A stretch of 64,000 nucleotides of DNA from an uncultured Bacteroidia bacterium (GTDB lineage: Bacteria; Bacteroidota; Bacteroidia; Bacteroidales; F082), in NCBI GenBank assembly GCA_902801465.1, contig CADCIH010000010.1:31210-95209 (forward strand), written 5' to 3'. Shown here piece by piece: positions 9,317 to 16,957 of this stretch (the first letter of the stretch is position 1; each line of letters opens with the position of its first letter). A program made the position numbers and the translations under genes. Under the pieces are notes generated by a model. That model did not search any database and had not been told where the DNA came from. It saw only the letters and a list, made by a program, of their open reading frames with translations.

Positions 9317-10484
9317 TCTCTTTCATGATGATCTCAGTGGCCCCTAGCTGCTTGGAGAGGTAGTCCCTGCAAATCCTTGACGCTTCCTGACGAAATGCCT
9401 CATCGTGGATGAGCTTGTCGAAGATACGATACAACTCTGCCTGGTCCTTGATGGAAAAAGCTCCTCCCAGCGCTGTCAAATCGACGGCTTCCTTGAAACT
9501 CTTGTGCTTGGGGCCAAAAACCACGGGGCAACCGAAGGTGACCGGTTCTTGAATGTTATGGATGTTGACCCCGAACCCACCACCGATATATACGAAACTG
9601 GCATATTGATAAAGCTGCGACAATATCCCGACGGTGTCAATCAAATAGACTTTTTCCGCCTTGACTTCCTTGAGCGCCTCGCGAATCTGCTTGATGTGCT
9701 TCTCGGAAATGTCGTGCGGAGCGATGATCATGCAATAATGCTCAGGGAGACTATTAATGTAAGGGATGAGTAGCTTCTCGTCGGGCGGCCACGTGCTGCC
9801 GGCGATGATACATTTTCGTCCATTGATGAATTCTTCAATCTCAGGGAAACGCCTGGCAGTCCTGGCGATGGCTGCCACACGGTCGAAACGGGTGTCGCCG
9901 CAAAGGGTAGCGTTGCCGAAGTTCCTCAACAGGTTCAAGGTGGTCTCGTCTTGAACGAAAAAATGAGTGACGTTGCCCAGTTGTTTCCTGAACCACCTGC
10001 CGTACCATTTGAAGAAGTATTGGTTAGGTCTCAGAATCAACGAGATGTAGTATAACGGAATGCCTTTGTCGGCCAGGGCCTTCATATAGTTGAACCAGAA
10101 TTCGTATTTGATGAAGAAGGCGGCTACAAAATGATGCCTTTCGACCCACCTCCGAGCGTTTCCCAACGTGTCGATAGGTAGATATAGCACCTCGTCGGCA
10201 AGTGGATAGTCTTTCCTGACCTCGTAACCAGAAGGGGAGAAGAAGGTCAAAGAGACTTTTAAATGAGGATATTGTTGCTTGAGGGCTTCAATCAAAGGCC
10301 TTCCTTGCTCGAACTCACCCAACGAGGCGGCATGAAACCATACCCAAGGCTCGTCGCTATCGCTTTGCGGCAATGGCTTTTTCCTGCCTTCCACCCACAG
10401 CTTTGCCTTGGCGTTTCCGAGCCATGCCGCCAGCTTAACGGCGGCAGCGTATGCGCGAATCCCGAAGGTGTAGAGTCCCCTCAT
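9294..10484 (-). CDS. waaA: 3-deoxy-D-manno-octulosonic acid (Kdo) transferase
   Basis: GT30 enzyme that moves Kdo from CMP-Kdo to lipid A precursor at the cytoplasmic face of the inner membrane, the first inner-core step of LPS. It has 396 residues with an N-terminal membrane-anchor-like segment, the acceptor-site motif HAASLGEFEQG (residues 51-61, catalytic Glu 57) and the donor-domain motif YIGGGFGVNIHNIQEP near residue 300. It starts 6 bp after the stop of the upstream barrel gene, so the two are probably co-transcribed. Its 3' end overlaps corA by 23 bp. kdsD, in the same sugar pathway, is at 50692. Confidence 0.95.
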   Translation of the reverse strand: MRGLYTFGIRAYAAAVKLAAWLGNAKAKLWVEGRKKPLPQSDSDEPWVWFHAASLGEFEQGRPLIEALKQQYPHLKVSLTFFSPSGYEVRKDYPLADEVLYLPIDTLGNARRWVERHHFVAAFFIKYEFWFNYMKALADKGIPLYYISLILRPNQYFFKWYGRWFRKQLGNVTHFFVQDETTLNLLRNFGNATLCGDTRFDRVAAIARTARRFPEIEEFINGRKCIIAGSTWPPDEKLLIPYINSLPEHYCMIIAPHDISEKHIKQIREALKEVKAEKVYLIDTVGILSQLYQYASFVYIGGGFGVNIHNIQEPVTFGCPVVFGPKHKSFKEAVDLTALGGAFSIKDQAELYRIFDKLIHDEAFRQEASRICRDYLSKQLGATEIIMKEITSTFSF

Positions 10485-10490
10485 GAGTTA

Positions 10491-11300
10491 TTAATAATAG
10501 TAATACTCGTCGGGCTGGCGTTGATAGACCGGAATCATCCAACTGACACGGATGCCATAGTAGAAGTCGTTGAACCGATGGCTTTTGTCGTTGTAACCCA
10601 TGATATGGGGCTCGCCGTTTTCATCGTAGAAAACCCGGAAGTCGTAGTCTCTGAGTGACTTGGTTCGGGCATAGGTGGCCTCAAGGGAAACGGAGAGGTT
10701 GTACACCCTGGTGTTGCTTAGAATGAGGTAGCCGGCTTCGGCATGAAGGGCAAAGCCTCCTCTCATCTTGTCATAACCATATTGGTAGTCGTCCATCAGC
10801 GGTAGGGGCGGGTTCTGGGTCTCAATCTGATAGTCGATTCTTAGGCGGTTCCAAAGGTAACCGGCACCCAGTTGAACGAAGATGCCGCTGTTGGGGTTGG
10901 GCGCCAAAGGAAATAACTTTCCGACCTCTGCTTGGAAATGCAGTCCCCGCTGGAAGAAAGCCAGAGAGGTGGGGATTCCGCCTCCTCCGATTACCTCTCC
11001 ATAAAGGGTGGTGATGCTCTCTCCCAAAAGATCGATTCGCGAGCCTTTGATCTTGTTGCCGAAGATGAAGTTCCCGTTGCCGGTGAAGAGCCAGTTCCCT
11101 TGTGTCTTGTGGATGAAACTGCCTCCTATGGTGTTGGTGAAACCGTAGTCGCTCTTGGTGTCAAGCGCGGGGAATTGCGCGGCATAGGTCACCTGAAACA
11201 TGCTGACGGGGATGGCTTCCTTGGCGATGTTACGGGGCGTCTGGGCAAATGTCGAGACGGCTGCCAGGGCCAAAACGAGAGTAAAGACTGTTTTTCTCAT
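10491..11300 (-). CDS. Predicted outer-membrane beta-barrel protein, unknown function
   Basis: 269 residues with a clear signal peptide (MRKTVFTLVLALAAVSTFAQ). The mature part has strand-like segments rich in Gly and aromatics (FIFGNKIKG, GIFVQLGAGYLWN, FALHAEAGYLIL, FYYGIRVSWMIPVY), as expected of a small barrel, and ends in four tyrosines. No enzymatic motif is seen. It is the promoter-proximal gene of a two-gene unit with waaA, so a cell-envelope role is plausible; this is inference from context only. Confidence 0.75.
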   Translation of the reverse strand: MRKTVFTLVLALAAVSTFAQTPRNIAKEAIPVSMFQVTYAAQFPALDTKSDYGFTNTIGGSFIHKTQGNWLFTGNGNFIFGNKIKGSRIDLLGESITTLYGEVIGGGGIPTSLAFFQRGLHFQAEVGKLFPLAPNPNSGIFVQLGAGYLWNRLRIDYQIETQNPPLPLMDDYQYGYDKMRGGFALHAEAGYLILSNTRVYNLSVSLEATYARTKSLRDYDFRVFYDENGEPHIMGYNDKSHRFNDFYYGIRVSWMIPVYQRQPDEYYYY

Positions 11301-11319
11301 GGTTTGTTTTTGTACTCGG

Positions 11320-11356
11320 CAAATTTAACGTTTTTCGCAATAACTTATTACCTTTG
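11320..11356. promoter_or_regulatory. Divergent -7 boxes for the barrel gene and the M16 peptidase
   Basis: Minus strand TAAATTTG at 11320-11327 faces the barrel gene (start 11300); plus strand TACCTTTG at 11349-11356 faces the M16 peptidase (start 11377). Both fit TAnnTTTG; -33 elements are not obvious. Confidence 0.45.
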
Positions 11357-11376
11357 CAGCCGATTTTATTTTCATC

Positions 11377-12615
11377 ATGGAAACCGAACAATACAACATA
11401 GCCACCCTTCCTAACGGCATCCGCTTGCTGCATCGTCGCAAGCCGGGTGAGATTGCGCATCTGGTGCTCGTGGTTGGCACCGGCTCCCGCGACGAGTTGG
11501 AGTCGCAGAACGGCATGGCCCACTTCATCGAACACACCGTGTTCAAAGGCACTCAATCTCGCAAGCCCTACCATATCCTCAGCTGCCTCGACAACGTCGG
11601 GGGCGACCTCAATGCCTTTACCACCAAGGAGGAGACGTGCTTCCAGGCCTCTTTCCTCAATGCGTATTACAAGCGGGCCATGGACCTGCTGTCCGACCTC
11701 GCCTTCCAAGCCACTTTCCCTGAACACGAGCTTGAGAAGGAGAAAGAGGTGGTGCTTGACGAGATCAACTCGTACCTCGACATGCCTTCGGAAGAAATTT
11801 ACGACGTGTTCGAGGATACCGTGTTCAAAGGTCACCCGCTTGGGCGTAATATATTGGGCACTAACGATTTGGTAAAAGGATTCACTCGTGAGGACGTGTT
11901 GGCTTTCCGGGAGGGCAATTATGCCACCGACAACATGGTGTTGGCCACCATCGGTGATATCGGTTTCGCCGAATTCGAGAAGCTGGCGCAGCAGTTCTTC
12001 GGCAGTCGCGACGCCCATCTGGTGCCAAGCCATCGCGAGCCTTTCAAGGCTTATGAGCCTCGCAAGGTGACTATGGAGCGTCGCAACCATCTCAGCCATT
12101 GTATGATCGGGGGACTGGCACCCAGTTTCAGCCATCCGCGGAAACGCACCATGGTACTCCTTAATAATATCTTAGGTGGTCCGGCCATGAACTCACGCCT
12201 CAGCCTGAACATCCGTGAGAAGTACGGCTTTGCCTACACCATCGAGTCGCAATACAACGCCTATTCCGATGTGGGTCTTTTTAGTGTGTATATGGGAGTG
12301 GATCCCGAATCGCTTGAAAGAGCTATCAGTTTGGTGTATAAGGAGTTGGATAAGCTTTGTAACCAAAAGCTAGGTACCATGCAGTTGCATCACGCCAAGC
12401 AGCAGCTCATCGGTCAATTGGCGCTCGGCCGCGAGTCGGGCATGAGCGAACTGCTCGCCCTCACCCGTTCCATGTTGATGAACGAGCCCATCGAGTCGAT
12501 TCCTGAGATTATTCATACCATCGATGTCATCACGGCTGATGATCTCATGGCCGAAGCCAATGAAGTTTTCGACCGCAATCGATTGACAACCTTAGTCTTC
12601 AGAGGATCCAAATAG
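11377..12615 (+). CDS. M16 family zinc metallopeptidase
   Basis: Pitrilysin/processing-peptidase type protease of 412 residues. The inverted zinc motif HFIEH gives ligands His49 and His53 with catalytic Glu52; the third ligand is Glu129 in EVVLDEI, 76 residues later as in active M16 members. The C-terminal half is the inactive-type repeat domain with FAYTIESQYNAYSD. There is no signal peptide, so it is probably cytoplasmic. The specific substrate cannot be deduced. It is convergent with purE across a tandem repeat. Confidence 0.92.
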   Translation: METEQYNIATLPNGIRLLHRRKPGEIAHLVLVVGTGSRDELESQNGMAHFIEHTVFKGTQSRKPYHILSCLDNVGGDLNAFTTKEETCFQASFLNAYYKRAMDLLSDLAFQATFPEHELEKEKEVVLDEINSYLDMPSEEIYDVFEDTVFKGHPLGRNILGTNDLVKGFTREDVLAFREGNYATDNMVLATIGDIGFAEFEKLAQQFFGSRDAHLVPSHREPFKAYEPRKVTMERRNHLSHCMIGGLAPSFSHPRKRTMVLLNNILGGPAMNSRLSLNIREKYGFAYTIESQYNAYSDVGLFSVYMGVDPESLERAISLVYKELDKLCNQKLGTMQLHHAKQQLIGQLALGRESGMSELLALTRSMLMNEPIESIPEIIHTIDVITADDLMAEANEVFDRNRLTTLVFRGSK

Positions 12616-12621
12616 CGTCTC

Positions 12622-12779
12622 TCCCATAACCATCCGCACTCCATCGGGGTGCCACATCGGTAGGATTGATTTGTTGTTTCCCATAACCATCCGCACCCCA
12701 TCGGGGTGCCACATCGGTAGGATTGATTTGTTGTTTCCCATAACCGTCCGCACCCCATCGGGGTGCCACATCGGTAGGG
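12622..12779. repeat. Three tandem 57-bp units carrying a CACCCC-ATC-GGGGTG palindrome
   Basis: Units begin at 12622, 12679 and 12736 (the third is truncated at the purE stop). The core is CCGCACCCCATCGGGGTGCC, a 7-bp stem with a 3-nt loop, followed by ACATCGGTAGG and a linker GATTGATTTGTTGTTT. Unit 1 has one substitution in the left arm (CACTCC). It fills the space between two convergent genes, so the hairpins may also stop transcription. A fourth core copy lies at 13301-13339. Confidence 0.9.
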
Positions 12780-12781
12780 AA

Positions 12782-13288
12782 TTAATTGGTTTTGAATTTA
12801 TATTGAATCCCTCTCAATTCCTCGTTGGCCTTTTTGATTTTATTCTTCAGATTCTCCTTATAATCTGCGACTTTCTTAGCGATGCCTTCATCTGACAATG
12901 CCAACATTTCGGCGGCGAGGATGGCGGCATTCAACCCCCCGTTGACTCCAACGGTGGCCACGGGGATGCCTGGGGGCATCTGGATGATGGAGAGCATGGC
13001 ATCGAGGCCGTCCAACATGCCTTTCACGGGCACGCCGATGACGGGCAGGGTGGTGTTGGCTGCGATGACACCGGGCAGTGCGGCGGCCATGCCTGCGGCG
13101 GCGATGATGACCTTCACCCCACGGCCTTTGGCTTCACGGGCGAACTGTTCCACTTCTTGAGGCGTACGATGGGCGCTTAGGGCATTCATCTCGAACGGGA
13201 TTTCCATCTCGTCGAAAAACTGTGCGGCTTTCTCTAGTACGGGAAGGTCTGAGGTGCTTCCCATGATGATGCTGACAATCGGATTCAT
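12782..13288 (-). CDS. purE: 5-(carboxyamino)imidazole ribonucleotide mutase
   Basis: Converts N5-CAIR to CAIR in purine synthesis. The 168-residue product has the class I signatures GSTSDLP (residues 10-16) and SAHRTP, and the nucleotide-binding segments AAAGMAAALPGVIAA and GVNGGLNAAILAAE. I use the ATG at 13288; the open frame continues to 13372, but those 28 residues are translated through the palindromic repeat (IWHPDGVRI) and lie across the promoter box. Three tandem repeats begin immediately after the stop and a single copy lies in the leader. Confidence 0.95.
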   Translation of the reverse strand: MNPIVSIIMGSTSDLPVLEKAAQFFDEMEIPFEMNALSAHRTPQEVEQFAREAKGRGVKVIIAAAGMAAALPGVIAANTTLPVIGVPVKGMLDGLDAMLSIIQMPPGIPVATVGVNGGLNAAILAAEMLALSDEGIAKKVADYKENLKNKIKKANEELRGIQYKFKTN

Positions 13289-13300
13289 CTGCGTATTTTC

Positions 13301-13339
13301 TTGTGGTATCCGCACCCCATCGGGGTGCCATATCGGTAG
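13301..13339. repeat. Fourth copy of the palindromic repeat, in the purE leader
   Basis: Same orientation and core as 12622-12779 (CCGCACCCCATCGGGGTGCC then ATATCGGTAGC). It lies between the purE -7 box (13340-13347) and the purE start, so a hairpin would form within the first nucleotides of the transcript. Confidence 0.85.
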
Positions 13340-13389
13340 CAAAAATAGTTTTTTTTCCGTTTCAACAATCAATGTTTTTCGTATTTTTG
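13340..13389. promoter_or_regulatory. Divergent -7 boxes for purE and hpt
   Basis: Minus strand TATTTTTG at 13340-13347 with a TTG 18 bp upstream drives purE; plus strand TATTTTTG at 13382-13389 drives hpt. Divergent control of de novo synthesis (purE) and salvage (hpt) from one short region is notable. Confidence 0.5.
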
Positions 13390-13408
13390 TATTTCCAATT
13401 TTAATAAT

Positions 13409-13942
13409 ATGAAAACCGTCAAAGTCTTAGACAAGGAATTCTCCCTCTACATTCCGCAGGAGAAGATCGAAACTGCCATCCAAACCGTTGCTGACCAACT
13501 CAACAAGGACATGGACGGCAAGAACCCGCTCTTTTTGGTGGTGCTCAATGGCGCCTTTATGTTCGCCTCCGAGCTTTTCAAGCGCCTGACCATCCCTTGC
13601 GAGGTCTCTTTTGTGAAATTGAGTTCCTATTCAGGCACGGCAACCACCAATGTGGTGCGTGAACTCATCGGCCTCGACCACTCGTTGGAAGGCCGGAATG
13701 TGGTCATCGTGGAAGACATTGTCGACACGGGCCATACCATGAAATATACCATCGAGAAACTGCACAACTTGAATGCAGCTGATGTTCGTATCGCCACCTT
13801 GTTCTTCAAGCCCAAGTCGTTCCAATACGACTATCCCATCAACTACAAGGCAATGGATATTTCCAATGAGTTCATTGTGGGTTACGGCTTGGATTACGAC
13901 CAACAAGGCCGCAACCTTCCTGACATTTATAAGGTGATTTAA
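13409..13942 (+). CDS. hpt: Hypoxanthine phosphoribosyltransferase
   Basis: Purine salvage enzyme making IMP/GMP from PRPP. The 177-residue protein has the PRPP-binding loop VVIVEDIVDTGHT (residues 98-110), the flexible-loop SSYSG segment and the base-contacting FIVGYGLDYD near the C-terminus. It is followed after a 37-bp heptad-repeat spacer by adk, so the two probably form a nucleotide-metabolism operon. Confidence 0.94.
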   Translation: MKTVKVLDKEFSLYIPQEKIETAIQTVADQLNKDMDGKNPLFLVVLNGAFMFASELFKRLTIPCEVSFVKLSSYSGTATTNVVRELIGLDHSLEGRNVVIVEDIVDTGHTMKYTIEKLHNLNAADVRIATLFFKPKSFQYDYPINYKAMDISNEFIVGYGLDYDQQGRNLPDIYKVI

Positions 13943-13979
13943 CTTTTATCTTTTATCTTTTAACTTTTAACTTTTAACT
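13943..13979. repeat. 7-bp-period spacer (CTTTTAT/CTTTTAA)n between hpt and adk
   Basis: Five consecutive heptamers, CTTTTAT twice then CTTTTAA three times, run from the hpt stop to the adk ATG. No other element is seen in the spacer. Confidence 0.85.
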
Positions 13980-14549
13980 ATGCTCAACCTCATTCTTTTT
14001 GGCCCTCCTGGGGCAGGCAAGGGAACCCAATCGCAGTTCCTTCGCGAAAAATACCAATTGACCTATATCTCCACTGGCGAAATCCTCCGTGAAGAAATCG
14101 CCGCCGAGACCGATCTGGGCCTCCAAGTGAAAGGCATCATCAGTCAGGGTGGCCTGGTCTCCGACGAAATCGTCGCCGCCATCATTGAGAAGAAACTCTC
14201 CGAGAACATCAGCTCGCCAGGCTTCCTTTTCGACGGCTATCCGCGTACTGTGAAACAGGCGGAAATCCTCGACGAGATGATGAAGAAATACGGTATCGCC
14301 CTCACTGGCGTGCTGAGTCTTGAAGTGCCCGAGAACCTCCTCATCGAGCGTATGCTCGAACGTGGCAAGGTCGGCGGCCGAGCCGACGACAACATCGACT
14401 CCATCAAGCACCGGTTCGTGGAATACGAAGCCAAGACCAAACCCGTGCTGGACTATTATAAAGACAGCGGTAAACTCTATGCCGTGAACGGCGTGGGGGA
14501 AATTCCCGAGATCTTCAAGAAACTCTGCGAGGTTATTGATTCCATCTGA
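13980..14549 (+). CDS. adk: Adenylate kinase
   Basis: Interconverts ATP + AMP with 2 ADP. 189 residues: P-loop GPPGAGKGT at 8-16, AMP-site FDGYPRT, and the short LID form (RGKVGGRADDN) without zinc cysteines. The 3' end overlaps the convergent acyltransferase gene by 17 bp. Confidence 0.96.
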   Translation: MLNLILFGPPGAGKGTQSQFLREKYQLTYISTGEILREEIAAETDLGLQVKGIISQGGLVSDEIVAAIIEKKLSENISSPGFLFDGYPRTVKQAEILDEMMKKYGIALTGVLSLEVPENLLIERMLERGKVGGRADDNIDSIKHRFVEYEAKTKPVLDYYKDSGKLYAVNGVGEIPEIFKKLCEVIDSI

Positions 14550-15195
14550 CTTCTCGTTTGAGAATCGATGGGGGATTGCCTCCGATAATCTGTTCCTCGC
14601 CGTGGAATGCCGACCGTAAGTCGGTGCCTGCGGCGAGGACTGTGTTGTCGGGCAACTCAGCGCCCTTCAGCAACATGCACTTGCAACCAATCCACACGTG
14701 ATTGCCCACGACGATGGGGCGGTCGTCGTTGATACGCTCCCCTTCATTATTATAGATGGGGTGCTCGTCGGTATCCATCACCAGTATGTCCCAACTCAAG
14801 AGACAGTCTTCGCCAAAACGGATTTCCTTGGCGCACACGATGGTGCTCTCCGCCGTGATGTTGAATCTGTCACCCAACTCCAACTTGCCCCTCACCGAGA
14901 TCTTCGAACCATGGCCGATGGAAGCCTTTCCTTTGAAATCCACCTCGCCGCTAACCTGCCATATCGAACGCGAACGTTTGCGGTCGTAGTGCCCCACATC
15001 GCCGAAACCTATCTTGATGCAGGCAGTGTCGGCATCTTCAGGAATCGTCACCTTGCCGTGAAGCTCTCTCAGATAAACCCTTCGGGAAACCATCACGGGA
15101 CATTTGACGGCCGTCTTGAAGGGAAAGTAATGGAAGTTGAAGCGCAAGGTCTTCGGAATGGAGCAGAGTACGTGCAGTTTCTCGCTGAAAGTCAT
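14533..15195 (-). CDS. Left-handed beta-helix (hexapeptide repeat) acyltransferase
   Basis: 220 residues with a C-terminal hexapeptide-repeat helix (IGHGSKISVRGKLELGDRF; IVVGNHVWIGCKCMLLKGAELPDNTVLAAGT; IIGGNPPSILKREVRW), typical of acetyltransferases acting on sugars. The N-terminal third (FHYFPFKTAVKCPVMVSRRV) resembles polysaccharide-associated acyltransferases. The acyl group and acceptor cannot be named. It stands alone, convergent with adk and divergent from the IscX-like gene. Confidence 0.82.
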   Translation of the reverse strand: MTFSEKLHVLCSIPKTLRFNFHYFPFKTAVKCPVMVSRRVYLRELHGKVTIPEDADTACIKIGFGDVGHYDRKRSRSIWQVSGEVDFKGKASIGHGSKISVRGKLELGDRFNITAESTIVCAKEIRFGEDCLLSWDILVMDTDEHPIYNNEGERINDDRPIVVGNHVWIGCKCMLLKGAELPDNTVLAAGTDLRSAFHGEEQIIGGNPPSILKREVRWNQ

Positions 15196-15215
15196 GGGAC
15201 ATCAAGGTTTTCTCA

Positions 15216-15246
15216 TTGCAAAAATAAGAAATTGTTTCTATCTTTG
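15216..15246 (+). promoter_or_regulatory. Promoter of the small IscX-like gene
   Basis: TTG at 15216-15218, 20-bp spacer, TATCTTTG at 15239-15246; the start codon follows 26 bp later. One of the better matches to the Bacteroidetes -33/-7 consensus in the window. Confidence 0.6.
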
Positions 15247-15271
15247 CAACGATAACTAAATATAAAGAATC

Positions 15272-15523
15272 ATGGCTGCTAATGAAATTGGCTGGTTTGC
15301 GCTTCGTTATTGGGCGGAAAAGCTTCAGAAAAAATATCCGGGGACGAACTTTGTTACCTTGACCGATGAGAAATTGGCCAAGATGCTTCTGTCGTTGAAA
15401 GAAGCGGAAGGAATGCCTCCATTGCCGAGGGATGGGAGTTATTTTTCCGCATTGGTGGATGCATGGATTGAGGTGAAGTGGGGAAGAGATGACTCCAGTG
15501 ACATGCCAGACGCATATAAATGA
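15272..15523 (+). CDS. Small acidic protein, possibly IscX-like
   Basis: 83 residues, no signal peptide or membrane segment. The pattern YPGTNFVTLTDEKLAKMLLSL ... ALVDAWIEVKW resembles IscX/YfhJ (YPDLD-VRFTD-, ending in an AWIEE-like helix), a small partner of the iron-sulfur assembly desulfurase. The similarity is from memory and weak, and no isc/suf gene is nearby. It has its own good promoter. Alternatively it is an unrelated conserved hypothetical protein. Confidence 0.6.
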   Translation: MAANEIGWFALRYWAEKLQKKYPGTNFVTLTDEKLAKMLLSLKEAEGMPPLPRDGSYFSALVDAWIEVKWGRDDSSDMPDAYK

Positions 15524-15545
15524 GTTTGCTTTAAGAAAAAACACA

Positions 15546-15553
15546 TATCTTTG
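15546..15553 (+). promoter_or_regulatory. Putative -7 box for deoC
   Basis: TATCTTTG with a TTTG 17 bp upstream (15525-15528), 20 bp before the deoC ATG. Confidence 0.5.
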
Positions 15554-15573
15554 AAGGCTAAATCCAAACTGTC

Positions 15574-16413
15574 ATGAAATTCAACCCTTACACCCATAGC
15601 GAAGCCGCCCTCGAGGAGCGCATCGCTCAAATCATCGACATTGAGAAGAAACAAGGTAATGAAAAGGACGCCCTGAAGACTGTCTTCCAAAGCATCGACT
15701 TCACGACCCTTGAGGCTTTCGACAATGAAGAGAAGATCAATGACTTCTGCGCCAAGGCGCTGGCTTTCCCAAAACAGAATCCGCATCTCTCGGTGCCAGC
15801 CATCTGCATCTATAGTCCCTTCGTGCGTCAAGCCAAGCAACTGCTCGCTGGCAGTGGTATCCGCGTGGCTACGGTGGCCTGCTGCTTCCCCTCGGGTCAG
15901 ATGCCCTTCGACCTAAAGGTGAAAGAGGTGGAATATTGTGTGAACGAGGGCGCCGATGAGGTGGACATGGTCATCTCGCGCGGCACCTTCCTCGCTGGGC
16001 GCTACGACGAGGTGTTCGGTGAAATCAAGACCATCAAGGCAACCTGTGGCGAGAAAGCCCATCTGAAAGTGATTCTCGAAACGGGTGAACTCAAGACGGT
16101 AGAGAACATCCGCAAAGCTTCGGAACTTGCCATCCTTGCCGGTGCCGACTTCATCAAGACTTCCACAGGCAAGGTTCCGGTGGCCGCCACGCCTCTGGCT
16201 GCCATCATTATGATCGATACCATCAAGGAATACTATGAAGCTACGGGCAAGAAAGTCGGTTTCAAACCTGCCGGTGGCATGAAGACCCCCGAAGACGCAC
16301 TCACCTATTATTATCTGGTGAAACACATCCTTGGCGAACAATGGCTCAACCCGACACTCTTCCGCGTGGGCACCAGCCGCCTCGCCGGACTGATCTTGGA
16401 TTTGCTTCAATAA
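15574..16413 (+). CDS. deoC: Deoxyribose-phosphate aldolase
   Basis: Class I aldolase splitting 2-deoxyribose-5-phosphate into glyceraldehyde-3-phosphate and acetaldehyde in deoxynucleoside catabolism. 279 residues; Schiff-base lysine is Lys195 in ADFIKTSTGK, with Asp131 (EVDMVI) and Lys165 (LKVILET) in the active site and GFKPAGGMKT as phosphate loop. No other deo genes adjoin it. It ends 2 bp before the convergent SPOR gene stop. Confidence 0.94.
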   Translation: MKFNPYTHSEAALEERIAQIIDIEKKQGNEKDALKTVFQSIDFTTLEAFDNEEKINDFCAKALAFPKQNPHLSVPAICIYSPFVRQAKQLLAGSGIRVATVACCFPSGQMPFDLKVKEVEYCVNEGADEVDMVISRGTFLAGRYDEVFGEIKTIKATCGEKAHLKVILETGELKTVENIRKASELAILAGADFIKTSTGKVPVAATPLAAIIMIDTIKEYYEATGKKVGFKPAGGMKTPEDALTYYYLVKHILGEQWLNPTLFRVGTSRLAGLILDLLQ

Positions 16414-16415
16414 GA

Positions 16416-16883
16416 CTATTCAGAATAACTCTCCCCGGTCTCTTCTCCGGTAATATCCGTTTCTTCCACCTCGATTGCCTCGATCCTCGCCGGAGGATTG
16501 ATGATGTCGGCAGTGACGAATGCCACGCCGTATCGGGGCTTTAAGATGCGAAGATACTTCTCGGCCTCCACGCGATTGCGGAAGTCGCCTACCCTTAAGC
16601 GGTAATAAGGCTGTTCGTAGGAGAGATAGATGGGCAACTCGGGGAACTGCTCCTCGAATTCCTTTTTCACCACTTTGGCGTGGTCCACGGCTTCGTTGCC
16701 GATTTCCATGAATATCTGTACCCTGAAACCACTCATCGTGTTGTTTGCGGCATACACGTCGCGCTGTTTCTGCATCAGTCGTGCGATGCGGCTGTCTTGG
16801 CTGACATGTAACGAGCCTTTGTGCTGGGCAAAGCCAGTGGTGACGAGGAATGCGGATATGATGAACAGCAAAAATCTTCTCAT
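16416..16883 (-). CDS. Secreted SPOR-domain-like protein
   Basis: 155 residues with a signal peptide ([20 protein letters not shown]). The middle part ([12 protein letters not shown] ... [22 protein letters not shown]) has the RVQ-(YRVRVGPF)-AE.. pattern of SPOR domains, which bind denuded glycan strands at division sites. The start at 16883 is chosen because the signal peptide begins there; the 13 upstream codons run into the promoter. Ends in a Glu-rich tail. Confidence 0.8.
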   Translation of the reverse strand: MRRFLLFIISAFLVTTGFAQHKGSLHVSQDSRIARLMQKQRDVYAANNTMSGFRVQIFMEIGNEAVDHAKVVKKEFEEQFPELPIYLSYEQPYYRLRVGDFRNRVEAEKYLRILKPRYGVAFVTADIINPPARIEAIEVEETDITGEETGESYSE

Positions 16884-16908
16884 TTTTATTATCTCTGGTT
16901 TCGTCCGG

Positions 16909-16938
16909 CAAAAATACAACATTTTTTTATTATCTTTG
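16909..16938. promoter_or_regulatory. Divergent -7 boxes for the SPOR gene and ruvB
   Basis: Minus strand TATTTTTG at 16909-16916 for the SPOR gene; plus strand TATCTTTG at 16931-16938 for ruvB (ATG 16958). Confidence 0.5.
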
Positions 16939-16957
16939 TAGCCTGATACAAAATGCG

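Noticed and set aside
12513-12758. 81-codon frame through the tandem repeat (YRCGTPMGCGW repeats)
   Set aside because: Only a translation of the non-coding repeat; no start context and overlaps the M16 gene on the other strand.
12622-12779. Possible CRISPR array
   Set aside because: Units are tandem with identical linkers and no variable spacers; no cas genes.
13289-13372. 28-codon extension of purE
   Set aside because: Encoded by the palindromic repeat and promoter, not by purE sequence.
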